Shown piece by piece: positions 33,036 through 41,369 of a stretch of DNA of 64,000 bases. The DNA lies in NCBI GenBank assembly GCA_902794395.1, contig CADBHB010000018.1:32174-96173 (forward strand), in the 5' to 3' direction. The stretch's first letter is position 1; the number at the start of each line of letters is the position of its first letter. The DNA is from an uncultured Ruminococcus sp. Its GTDB lineage: Bacteria; Bacillota; Clostridia; Oscillospirales; Acutalibacteraceae. The notes beneath the pieces are model-generated. The model made no database searches. It saw only the letters and a list, made by a program, of their open reading frames with translations, and had not been told where the DNA came from. Position numbers and translations under genes: made by a program.

Positions 33036-35303
33036 TCACTTCAAATAGGTGCCGTTGGTACCGATCTTTCCGTTGATGCCCTTGAAACCGGAAGCGCAGC
33101 ATACATACACACGCATGTTGCCCTTTCCAATGCTGGGAACAGAGAGTGTGCCGTTAGTAACGTTCTGAGATGCGCCTGTAACAGCGTCGATATATGTGCC
33201 GTTGGGCAGACCCGTAAAGGTCGCACCGCCCGAGATAGCGACACAAGCGAGGCTGTCAACACCGTTCTTGGTATAGCGGCGGGTGAACGCCATGTTGCTG
33301 TTGCTGACATTAGAGGTGGAATACTGACCCTTTTGCAGCGCAGGCACCGCACGTCTGATTTGGTTGAGCTGCTGCAAGTGCTTGGCAAGCGGCTTATTCA
33401 GCGTTGTAGCCACATTTCCGTTGGCGCTTGAGTAAGTGCCGAAGCCTGTGGTATTCACGTTGCCCGTGATGTTGTTGCCGAAGTAAGCTCGTCCTGAGCT
33501 TTCAAGGGAGATATTGGTGCCCTCGTCAATGGTAGCGCCCTTCTTAAACTCGATCTCCGAGCCGTAATACAGGCAGGGGATTCCGCGGAAGGTCCACATA
33601 AGATCCATGTTTTCAGCCCATGCCTGCTCGCCCGCGTTATAGCGCACCTTTTGACAGTCGTTAGGAGAATAGTCATGCGAGTCTACGTATACAACGTTCC
33701 AGGTAGAGTCGTTGAAAGCGTGGTCCTCGCCGAGCGCTACGTTGAACGCGCTGTTTGCGGTGTAGAAGTTCCAGTGCATCGTAAAGTCGATAACACCGGT
33801 GCCGTTCGCCTGCGAATAATCGGGCGAATGATAGGTTACGCCGTTGAGCTTGGCGTTGGTGCTGTTATAGGAAACACTGCCCTGATAGGCTGTGTAATGG
33901 TTCTTGGAATTGGTGAAGTTTGTTGACCAGTCGCTGAAGCTGTTGCCCCAGTTGTTCTTCCATGCGCTGTCGGTTTCCTTCCAGGTGTAGAAGAACGGCG
34001 AGTCGGACGGGCCGCCCTCGTTGATATACTGGTTCCATCTGGCGCAAACCTCGCCAAAGATGTAGAAGTTCTGATAGCTTGAGAATTTGGGGAAGAACGC
34101 GCTGTTGAGCGTCCAGCGGTTGATGTGCTTTTCGGTGTCAAGACGGAAAGCATCAACGCCCATATCCACATATTCCTTGTAGGTGTTGGTGATATACTCC
34201 GCAACAACGGGGTTCTCGGTGTTGGTATCGCGGCAGTCGCCCTCAATGGAGCCGTACTGCTCGATCATCTGACCGTAGGTAACGCCGTTGAGCTCACGGT
34301 GATAGGCTTCGGTGGAGTTGTGACCGTGACCCGTGGTATCCTGCATGATGTCCAGACGCGCCTGGAACTGGGCGCCGCCGTCCATATTGTCATAGTTGGG
34401 ATAAGACTCGGCAAGCTCGCTGCCGGGAATTACCTTCATACAGCTGGGGGACGCAAGATCCTGGATTGTGTCGTATTCCTTGGTGAACATCGGGCAGAGG
34501 TTAGCCTCGCCGAAGTTGCCGGTGTGGTTCCACACAACGTCCTGAACTATCTTCATGTCCTTTTCGTGCGCCGCGTCGATCAGATCCTGGAAGGTGGCGT
34601 CGTCGCTTTCATAGCGCACGTCAACGGTGGAGAAATCCATCGCGTGATAGCCGTGGTAGTCATAACCGCCGCCGTTGGTGACAACCGGGGTGATCCAAAT
34701 AGCGGAGAAACCCAGAGCCTTTATGTAGTCGAGCTTTTCGATAAGACCCTTGAAATCGCCGCGCCAAGCGGGGTCGCTGTCGGGATTGTTAGCCTTGCTG
34801 TCGTCCCAACAATGTACGTTGTTGCCGGTGTCGCCGTCATAAAAACGGGTGGTGATGACAAAGTAGATCGAATCCTCGCGAAGATCGGTCCTGTCCCAGT
34901 CGGTTATCTGGCTGGGATCGTGGTTGTACCATCTTTCGTTCTTGTACCACCACTCACCGGTTTTGCGGGTCAGTTCTTTGCTCTGCACACCGTTGACGAT
35001 GAACAGCATATTGATTTTTGTCACGTCGCTGAAGGTGTATTTATAGTAGTTGTTGCCCTCGGCAGTCATGGTCCTGCCGGGGTAGCTCGCCATGGCGATG
35101 TTGGTCGGCAAGCTGTTCCACCAGTAGATGCTGGGGGTGCCGCTTTCGCAGTAGTAGTGCACGATAACACCCGTGCCTGTGGCGCCGACAGCTTCCGCTT
35201 CACCGTTTTCGTCTGTTTCTGCCGCGTTTGCGACCAACACACACGAGGTGACCAGCAAACAAACCGTCAAAAGCAGCGCCAGCGCTTTTTTGAATTGTGA
35301 CAT
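33036..35303 (-). CDS. Secreted GH13 alpha-amylase with N-terminal starch-binding module
   Basis: 755 residues from the ATG at 35303, preceded by AAGGAGGAG. Signal peptide (FKKALALLLTVCLLVTSCVLVANA); VTSC at 18-21 could also be a lipobox. Residues about 45-125 (IVHYYCESGTPSIYWWNS) look like a CBM26-type starch-binding module. GH13 motifs: region I DVVWNH (255-260), region II GVDAFRLDTEKH with nucleophile Asp389, region III acid Glu418 (IFGEV), region IV VDSHD (Asp544), plus the C-terminal beta domain. It probably attacks starch outside the cell. No dockerin or sorting signal is on it. Confidence 0.92.
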   Translation of the reverse strand: MSQFKKALALLLTVCLLVTSCVLVANAAETDENGEAEAVGATGTGVIVHYYCESGTPSIYWWNSLPTNIAMASYPGRTMTAEGNNYYKYTFSDVTKINMLFIVNGVQSKELTRKTGEWWYKNERWYNHDPSQITDWDRTDLREDSIYFVITTRFYDGDTGNNVHCWDDSKANNPDSDPAWRGDFKGLIEKLDYIKALGFSAIWITPVVTNGGGYDYHGYHAMDFSTVDVRYESDDATFQDLIDAAHEKDMKIVQDVVWNHTGNFGEANLCPMFTKEYDTIQDLASPSCMKVIPGSELAESYPNYDNMDGGAQFQARLDIMQDTTGHGHNSTEAYHRELNGVTYGQMIEQYGSIEGDCRDTNTENPVVAEYITNTYKEYVDMGVDAFRLDTEKHINRWTLNSAFFPKFSSYQNFYIFGEVCARWNQYINEGGPSDSPFFYTWKETDSAWKNNWGNSFSDWSTNFTNSKNHYTAYQGSVSYNSTNAKLNGVTYHSPDYSQANGTGVIDFTMHWNFYTANSAFNVALGEDHAFNDSTWNVVYVDSHDYSPNDCQKVRYNAGEQAWAENMDLMWTFRGIPCLYYGSEIEFKKGATIDEGTNISLESSGRAYFGNNITGNVNTTGFGTYSSANGNVATTLNKPLAKHLQQLNQIRRAVPALQKGQYSTSNVSNSNMAFTRRYTKNGVDSLACVAISGGATFTGLPNGTYIDAVTGASQNVTNGTLSVPSIGKGNMRVYVCCASGFKGINGKIGTNGTYLK

Positions 35304-35477
35304 GATACTCCTCCTTATACAAAGATAATCATACAATTTATATTATAGAGGAACACAAGTTTTTTATTTTTCCGAATCGGAATTAAGCGCACTTCTCACC
35401 TGCCAAAAATCGACCCCGTAAATTAGATAAAATGCCCAAAAAGCGTCGGTGGCATGCAAGCGTGTTTTCAAGCAAAG

Positions 35478-35502
35478 AAAAAGGCACGGAAAAAACCGTG
35501 CC
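35478..35502 (-). terminator. Terminator after serA
   Basis: GGCACGG pairs with CCGTGCC around a T-rich loop; on the minus strand it is followed by TTTTTC. It ends the serC-serA transcript. Confidence 0.85.
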
Positions 35503-35524
35503 TCAAGTTTTCTCTTTTAAATCA

Positions 35525-36655
35525 TCAACCGATGAATCTAACCTTGATAACGCCCTCAACAGCCTCAAGCTGCTTTGCCTCGTCCTCGGTGGCTCCGTCG
35601 ATGATGGTGTAGGCTACGTCGCCGCGGGTCTTGGTGTTGAAGCCTGTCATGCCCGCGATAGCTACCGACTTCACATCGGCGTCAGCCTTGCTGATAACGG
35701 TAACGCGGCTGCCGTTTCTCTCGACCGAAAGAGCGGGGAGGTTGACGGAGTTGACGATGTTGCCGTTCTCGATGAAATACTTGATCTGGTTGCACGCCAT
35801 TACAGCGCAGTTGTCCTCAGACTCGGGAGTGGAAGCGCCGAGGTGCGGGATAACGATAACGTTCTCCTCGCCGAGGATCTTATCGTTGCCGAAGTCGGTG
35901 ACATACTTGGCGACCTTGCCGCTCTTGAGCGCGTCAAGCAGGGCGTCGCAGTTTACCAGACCGTCGCGGCTGTAGTTGAGGATGCGCACGCCGTCGCGCA
36001 TTTTGGCGATCATATCCGCGTCCACCATATCCTTGGTGTCGGGAAGGAGCGGAACGTGGATGGAGAGGTAGTCGCAGTTGACCATTACCTCTTCGTTGCT
36101 GCCCATGATCTTAACAGCGGGATCGAGCTTAGCCTTGTTAGCTTCGCTGAGGAAGGGATCGTAACCGATAACGTCCATGCCGACCGCTACCGCAACGTTA
36201 GCTACGAGGATGCCGATGGCGCCCAGACCTACAACGCCGAGGGTCTTGCCGGTGATTTCGGGACCTACGAACTGGCTCTTGCCCTTTTCGACCTTTTTGC
36301 CCATTTCATCGCCTGTGCCCTTGAGGGTCTTTGCCCACTCGATGCCCTCTACTACCTTACGGGAAGCGAGCAGCAGACCGGTGAGGACCAGCTCCTTAAC
36401 AGCGTTCGCGTTAGCGCCGGGGGTGTTGAACACGCAGATGCCCAGCTCGGTGCACTTGTCCTTGGGGATGTTGTTGGTGCCGGCGCCGGCTCTCGCGATA
36501 GCGAGGAGGTTGTCGCCGAACTCCATGTCATGCATAGCAGCGGAGCGTACCAGAATAGCGTCGGGATCGGCGATGTCTTCGCCGCAGGTATAGTTGTCGC
36601 CGAGGCGGTCGGTGCCGACGGCGGCGATCTTGTTTAATTTGAGTACATTATACAT
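35525..36655 (-). CDS. serA: D-3-phosphoglycerate dehydrogenase
   Basis: 376 residues. NAD-binding GxGxxG is in VVGLGAIGILVAN; catalytic positions are in IARAGAGTNNI (Arg), YSRDGLVN in place of the more common N-A-R-G-x, and IPHLGAST (His). A short C-terminal ACT-like part (ADVKSVAIAGMTGF ... GVIKVRFIG) is kept. It oxidises 3-phosphoglycerate, the first step of serine synthesis. It follows serC, which makes the next reaction; 75 bases separate them. Confidence 0.93.
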   Translation of the reverse strand: MYNVLKLNKIAAVGTDRLGDNYTCGEDIADPDAILVRSAAMHDMEFGDNLLAIARAGAGTNNIPKDKCTELGICVFNTPGANANAVKELVLTGLLLASRKVVEGIEWAKTLKGTGDEMGKKVEKGKSQFVGPEITGKTLGVVGLGAIGILVANVAVAVGMDVIGYDPFLSEANKAKLDPAVKIMGSNEEVMVNCDYLSIHVPLLPDTKDMVDADMIAKMRDGVRILNYSRDGLVNCDALLDALKSGKVAKYVTDFGNDKILGEENVIVIPHLGASTPESEDNCAVMACNQIKYFIENGNIVNSVNLPALSVERNGSRVTVISKADADVKSVAIAGMTGFNTKTRGDVAYTIIDGATEDEAKQLEAVEGVIKVRFIG

Positions 36656-36730
36656 AAGTGTGACAAACCTTTCTTAAAATAGCGGGCGAGCAAAGCCCGC
36701 CCCTAAGATTTCGTGTTACTGATTACGAAT

Positions 36731-37816
36731 TTATTTGTTCTCCGCCTCAAACTTCTTCATAAAGTCAACCAGCGCCACAACGCCCTCATAAGGCATAGCG
36801 TTGTAGATGGAAGCTCTCATGCCGCCGACGGTGCGGTGACCCTTGAGGTTTACCAGCCCCGCCTCGGTGGACTCCTTGACGAACTTCGCGTCGAGGTCGG
36901 CGTCGCCGGTAACGAAGGGAACGTTCATCAGAGAACGGTCCTCGGGAACAACAGTGCCCTTGAACAGCTCGGAGCTGTCGAGGAAGTCGTAAAGCAGCTT
37001 TGCCTTCTTCTCGTTGAGCTCCTTCATCTTCTCCAGACCGCCGATTTCGTTCTTGATCCACTCGAGAACGAGCTTTGCGATGTAGATGGAGTAGCAGGGA
37101 GGAGTGTTATAGAGAGACTGCGCGTCCGCGTGAGTCTTGTAGTTGAGCATTGTGGGAGTGATGTCCATAGCGTTGCCGAGGAGATCCTCACGAACGATGG
37201 CGATGGTCACGCCCGCGCCGGACATATTCTTCTGAGCACCCGCGAACAGCGCGCCGAACTTGGTGATGTCGAGCGGGATAGAGCAGATGTTGGAGGAGAT
37301 GTCCGCGATCAGCGGGATGTCACCGGTATCGGGCAGCTCGTGGTAAACGGTGCCGTAGATGGTGTTGTTCATGCAGATGTAAACATAGTCCGCGTCCTCA
37401 CGGAACATGGATCTGTCGGTCTTGGGAATGTAGGAGAAGGTCTTGTCGGCAGAAGAAGCTACCGCCTGAGCGTCGCCGTAGCGCTGCGCCTCCTGAAGCG
37501 CCTTCTTAGCCCACTGACCGGTAACAATGTAGTCAGCCTTGTTGTTCTTGTTCATAAAGTTGAGGGCTACCATCGCAAACTGGGTGGAACCGCCGCCCTG
37601 CAGGAACATTACCTTGTAGTTGTCGGGGATGTTCATGACTTCTCTGAGCAGTGCCTCGGCGTCCTTGATGATCTTGTCAAACGCCTTGCTGCGGTGTGAC
37701 ATTTCCAGTACGCTCTGGCCGGTGCCCTCGTAGTCGAGCATCTCAGCTGCGGCTTTCTTCAACACTGCCTCGGGCAGCATGGAGGGGCCTGCGGAAAAAT
37801 TGTAAACTCTTGCCAT
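36731..37816 (-). CDS. serC: Phosphoserine aminotransferase
   Basis: 361 residues. Class V PLP fold: FSAGPSMLPEAVL start, FLQGGGSTQFAMV, the PLP lysine in FAGAQKNMSGAG and the substrate-binding GHRTVGGMRAS at the end. It converts 3-phosphohydroxypyruvate and glutamate into phosphoserine and 2-oxoglutarate. With serA it forms a two-gene serine operon under the strong promoter at 37895; serB is not in the window. Confidence 0.96.
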   Translation of the reverse strand: MARVYNFSAGPSMLPEAVLKKAAAEMLDYEGTGQSVLEMSHRSKAFDKIIKDAEALLREVMNIPDNYKVMFLQGGGSTQFAMVALNFMNKNNKADYIVTGQWAKKALQEAQRYGDAQAVASSADKTFSYIPKTDRSMFREDADYVYICMNNTIYGTVYHELPDTGDIPLIADISSNICSIPLDITKFGALFAGAQKNMSGAGVTIAIVREDLLGNAMDITPTMLNYKTHADAQSLYNTPPCYSIYIAKLVLEWIKNEIGGLEKMKELNEKKAKLLYDFLDSSELFKGTVVPEDRSLMNVPFVTGDADLDAKFVKESTEAGLVNLKGHRTVGGMRASIYNAMPYEGVVALVDFMKKFEAENK

Positions 37817-37894
37817 TTGTTAAAACTCCCTTTCTGATTTTGGGTGTTGATTACTCAAAACTACCCCATTTTTTAATCTACCATAACATTAGCT

Positions 37895-37923
37895 ATTATA
37901 CGCTTTTTATCGGGCGATGTCAA
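37895..37923 (-). promoter_or_regulatory. Consensus SigA promoter for serC-serA with overlapping palindrome
   Basis: Minus strand: TTGACA (37918-37923), 17-base spacer, TATAAT (37895-37900), both perfect. An 8-bp inverted repeat ATCGGGCG/CGCCCGAT (37929-37936 with 37909-37916) spans the -35 box, so it may be an operator. Alternatively it could be a weak hairpin ending pyrF, but no T run follows it. Confidence 0.85.
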
Positions 37924-37969
37924 TACACCGCCCGATAATTAGTTAAATATTTAACAATTCAAGCGACAC

Positions 37970-38902
37970 TCACGCCTTTATTTCACCAACGACAGACAAT
38001 ATATCCTCTTTCATGCGGATAGCTTCGTTTCTCGCGGCAGCCGCGAAGTCCTCCTCGGTGAGGCCTTGTTTTTTCCACGCGCACATAATGCCGCGCGACG
38101 AGTTGATAACCGCGCCCAAGCCGTTTTGGTCAAAGGCGTTTTTCGCGTCGTTCGCACCGCCGCCCTGCGCGCCGTAGCCCGGCACCAAAAAGAAGGTGTG
38201 CGGCGCTTTTTGCCGCATTTCGGCAAGCTGCTCGGGATAGGTAGCGCCCACTACGGCGCCTACGCCCGAATAGCCGTATTTACCGGGAAGCTCCTCGCCC
38301 CAGCGCTCGCACATCCTGCCCATCTGCTCATAAACTGACGCGCCGTTGATGAGCTGCAGATCCTGCAGCTCGCCCGAGCTGGGATTAGAGGTCTTAACAA
38401 GCACAAAAATGCCCTTGTCCTGCGCCTTGCAGATGCTTAGCAGCGGCTTGATGCCGTCGCTGCCGAGATAGCCGTTGACGGTCAGCGCGTCCGCGCCGAA
38501 GGCGTCTATGCTCTCGCCCGCCACATCGGTGGTGCCGAGGTGAGCGGTGGCGTATGCCTCCATGGTGGTGCCGATGTCGTTGCGCTTGCCGTCGGTGATG
38601 ACGAACATGCCCTTCTCCTTGGCGTAAGCGATGGTCTCCGTCAGCGCCTTAACGCCCTGCCAGCTGTACATCTCATAATACGCCGCCTGTGGCTTTATTG
38701 CGGGCACGATGTCGTATATGCGGTCGATTATAGCCTTGTTGAAGGCAAGCAGCGCCGCCGCCGCGCCCTCAAGGGTCTTGCCGTACTGCTCAAAGCAGGC
38801 GTTCTTGACGGAAGCGGGCACATAGTCGAGCTTCGGGTCAAGTCCCGCCACGGTGGGGTTCTGCTTTTCAATGATATTTTCGATCAGTCTGTCAAATGCC
38901 AT
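37970..38902 (-). CDS. pyrF: Orotidine 5'-phosphate decarboxylase, type 2
   Basis: 310 residues, the length of the longer type 2 enzymes. TVAGLDPKLDYVP is at the N-terminus, and the catalytic Lys/Asp region is FVITDGKRNDIG. PGYGAQGGGANDAK is near the phosphate site. It makes UMP from OMP, the last step of pyrimidine synthesis. pyrC is in the same run of minus-strand genes. Confidence 0.94.
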   Translation of the reverse strand: MAFDRLIENIIEKQNPTVAGLDPKLDYVPASVKNACFEQYGKTLEGAAAALLAFNKAIIDRIYDIVPAIKPQAAYYEMYSWQGVKALTETIAYAKEKGMFVITDGKRNDIGTTMEAYATAHLGTTDVAGESIDAFGADALTVNGYLGSDGIKPLLSICKAQDKGIFVLVKTSNPSSGELQDLQLINGASVYEQMGRMCERWGEELPGKYGYSGVGAVVGATYPEQLAEMRQKAPHTFFLVPGYGAQGGGANDAKNAFDQNGLGAVINSSRGIMCAWKKQGLTEEDFAAAARNEAIRMKEDILSVVGEIKA

Positions 38903-39005
38903 TTGAAACCTCCGTTTTATCTAATTGAAGCGGAAAAGTGAAAACCGGCGCGGAAGTAACGGATCACAGCGCAGCTTGATGATTTTCGTTTTCCGTCGTC
39001 TGTTA

Positions 39006-39986
39006 TCAGGAATTGATGATATCATACAAATCGTTAGCGAACTTGTAGTAGTCCTTTCTGCCGTCCTGGATGAACTGTATAGCGGGACGGGGATGGGTGT
39101 TGTACTGACCCGTGAGCATATAGGGAACGTCATAACCCCACTTGACGCCCTCCTCACGGAGCTTAGTCATGTGGTTCTGCATCATTTTTATGATGGGGTT
39201 GACCTTGTATTTCGGGTTTTTCAGGAAGCCGAGCAGCAGCTCAAGCGCGCAGTTGCCCGCGCCTCTGCCCATGCCGTCAACGGTCGCGTCGAGGTAGCTG
39301 GCGCCGTAAGCCATCGCGTCGATGGTGTTGGCGAAGGCGAGCTGCTGGTTGTTGTGGGCGTGGATACCCGTAAGCTTGCCGAATTTATCGGCTATCTCGC
39401 CGTACATCTCGGCATAGCGACGCGCCTCCTCGGGGTAGAGCGAGCCGTAGCTGTCTACGATGTAGAAGCAGGAAACGGGGGTCTGTCCCAAAATCTCCAG
39501 CGCGGTGCGAAGGTCCTCGGTACGCGCTTTGGAGATAGCCATTATATTGATGGTGGTTTCATAGCCCTGCTTGGCGCAGTACTCGATCATTTCCACCGCC
39601 GCGGGGATGGTGTTGATGTAGGTAGCTATACGCACCAGATCGATGGGGCTTTCGTTTTTGGGGATGATGTCCTCCTCAAAGTCGGTCCTGCCCACGTCCG
39701 CCATTACCGCTATCTTCATTTTTGTGTTGTTCTCTCCGACAATGGCGCGGATGTCGTCGTCGTTGCAGAACTTCCACTTGCCAAAGTCGTCCTCGTCAAA
39801 GATCTCCTTGCTCGCCTTGTAGCCGAACTCCATATAGTCGACGCCCGCCTTGAGGTTCGCCTTGTAAAGATCCCGTACAAATTCGTCGGAAAAGCGGAAG
39901 TCGTTGCACAGACCTCCGTCACGGATGGTCGCGTCTACGACCCGTATGTCCTGTCTGACGGACAGAAGATTACCTTTTTGTGCCAT
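39006..39986 (-). CDS. DRE-TIM (HMGL-like) aldolase
   Basis: 326 residues. Motif VVDATIRDGGLCNDF near residue 16 is the HMGL-type signature (D-x-T-x-R-D-G), and the metal-binding HAHNNQQLAF is at about 218. A C-terminal part follows the barrel (KYKVNPIIKMMQNHM). Relatives are HMG-CoA lyase, homocitrate synthase and 4-hydroxy-2-oxovalerate aldolase. Proteins of this kind are common in gut Clostridia as 'aldolase catalytic domain' proteins; the substrate is not known. It lies between pyrC and pyrF. Confidence 0.75.
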   Translation of the reverse strand: MAQKGNLLSVRQDIRVVDATIRDGGLCNDFRFSDEFVRDLYKANLKAGVDYMEFGYKASKEIFDEDDFGKWKFCNDDDIRAIVGENNTKMKIAVMADVGRTDFEEDIIPKNESPIDLVRIATYINTIPAAVEMIEYCAKQGYETTINIMAISKARTEDLRTALEILGQTPVSCFYIVDSYGSLYPEEARRYAEMYGEIADKFGKLTGIHAHNNQQLAFANTIDAMAYGASYLDATVDGMGRGAGNCALELLLGFLKNPKYKVNPIIKMMQNHMTKLREEGVKWGYDVPYMLTGQYNTHPRPAIQFIQDGRKDYYKFANDLYDIINS

Positions 39987-40101
39987 AATTACTCACTCCA
40001 TATTTTACGCGCCTTTGTTGCCTTCGGGCGTTCGCAAATATCCCGAAGCGGCGCGCCTGTTTTTTTGATCCGGAAAACCGCAAACGCCTTCTCCCGATCA
40101 G

Positions 40102-41367
40102 TTACGCACTATAAACCGTTACGCCGTCCAGCAGCGTCATTTTGACTCTGCCCGTCAGGGTCATGCCCTTGAACGGCGTGTTTTTGCTTTTGCCGTGCAG
40201 CTTGTCCGCGTCCACTGTCCACTGCTCGTTCAAATCGACCAGCGCTATGTCGGCGGGCGCGCCGACAGACAGGGTGCCCGCGTTGATACCCAGTATTCTT
40301 GCGGGGTTAACGGACATTTTCATCACCAGCTCGTCAAGGGTCAGCAAGCCTGTTTTCACCAGGTAGGTCAAGGCGACCGCCAGCGAGGTCTCCATGCCGA
40401 TGGAGCCGTTGGGCGCTTTTTCAAAATCCGCCTTGTCCTCGACTGTATGCGGAGCGTGGTCGGTGGCTATGCAGTCCAGCGTGCCGTCGCGCAAGCCCTC
40501 GATGATCGCTTCAACATCCGAAGGGGTGCGCAGCGGCGGGTTCATGCGGTAGTCCGCGTCGCGCTTTAAAAGCGCCTGTTCGGTCAGGGAGAAATAGTGC
40601 GGCGCGGTTTCCGCCGTCACCTTTACCCCCCTGCGCTTGGCGTCACGCACCAGCGCCACCGAGGTTTTGGTGCTGACGTGACAGATGTGGATAGGAACGT
40701 TTTCCGCTGCCGCCAGCGCTATCTCTCTGGCGGTACCGCAGTCCTCGGCGGCGGCGGGTATGCCTTTGACGCCGAGCGCACGGCTGACCTCTCCCTCGTT
40801 GATCTTGCCGCCGTCCGCGAGGAACAGATCCTCGCAGTGCGCCGCTACGGTCATGCCCAGCTTTGGCGCCTGACGCATGGCCGCGCGAAGAAAAGCGGTG
40901 TTTTCAACAGGTCTGCCGTCGTCGCTGAGCGCTATGGCGCCCGCTTCACGCAGCGCATTGATGTCCGTAGGCGCTTCGCTTTTCAAGCCCTTTGTGATGC
41001 TCGCGCACACATAGACCTTCGCCTTGGCGCCCTTTGCTTTTTCGAGGATATAGCGAACGGTTTCAGCGCTGTCCGTTGTCGGGACAGTGTTCGGCATACA
41101 CAGCAGACCGGTCACGCCGCCCGCCGCAGCCGCGGCGCAGCCCGTGAGGATGTCCTCCTTCTGCGTCTGTCCGGGGTCGCGCAGGTGGACGTGCATATCC
41201 ACCAGCCCCGGGATGGCACAGAGTCCCGCCGCGTCGATGACCTCTCCGTCACAGGAAAGTCCCTGCTCCACGGCGGCGATTTTGCCGTCGCGGATAAGTA
41301 TATCTGCGGTTTTATCTGTTTTGTCCGTGGGAGAAACCACGCGGGCGTTTTTTATCAAAAGCTCCAT
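40102..41367 (-). CDS. pyrC: Dihydroorotase
   Basis: 421 residues, type I/III class. The metal-binding HVHLRDPG is near residue 60, the next His-rich site is VAAHCEDLFLADG, then IHICHVSTKTSV and IATDHAPHT. The enzyme closes carbamoyl-aspartate to dihydroorotate. Two bases separate it from the gene at 41370-43595. The ORF ends GVTVYSA, a normal C-terminus. pyrF is two genes downstream. Confidence 0.95.
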   Translation of the reverse strand: MELLIKNARVVSPTDKTDKTADILIRDGKIAAVEQGLSCDGEVIDAAGLCAIPGLVDMHVHLRDPGQTQKEDILTGCAAAAAGGVTGLLCMPNTVPTTDSAETVRYILEKAKGAKAKVYVCASITKGLKSEAPTDINALREAGAIALSDDGRPVENTAFLRAAMRQAPKLGMTVAAHCEDLFLADGGKINEGEVSRALGVKGIPAAAEDCGTAREIALAAAENVPIHICHVSTKTSVALVRDAKRRGVKVTAETAPHYFSLTEQALLKRDADYRMNPPLRTPSDVEAIIEGLRDGTLDCIATDHAPHTVEDKADFEKAPNGSIGMETSLAVALTYLVKTGLLTLDELVMKMSVNPARILGINAGTLSVGAPADIALVDLNEQWTVDADKLHGKSKNTPFKGMTLTGRVKMTLLDGVTVYSA

Positions 41368-41369
41368 GC

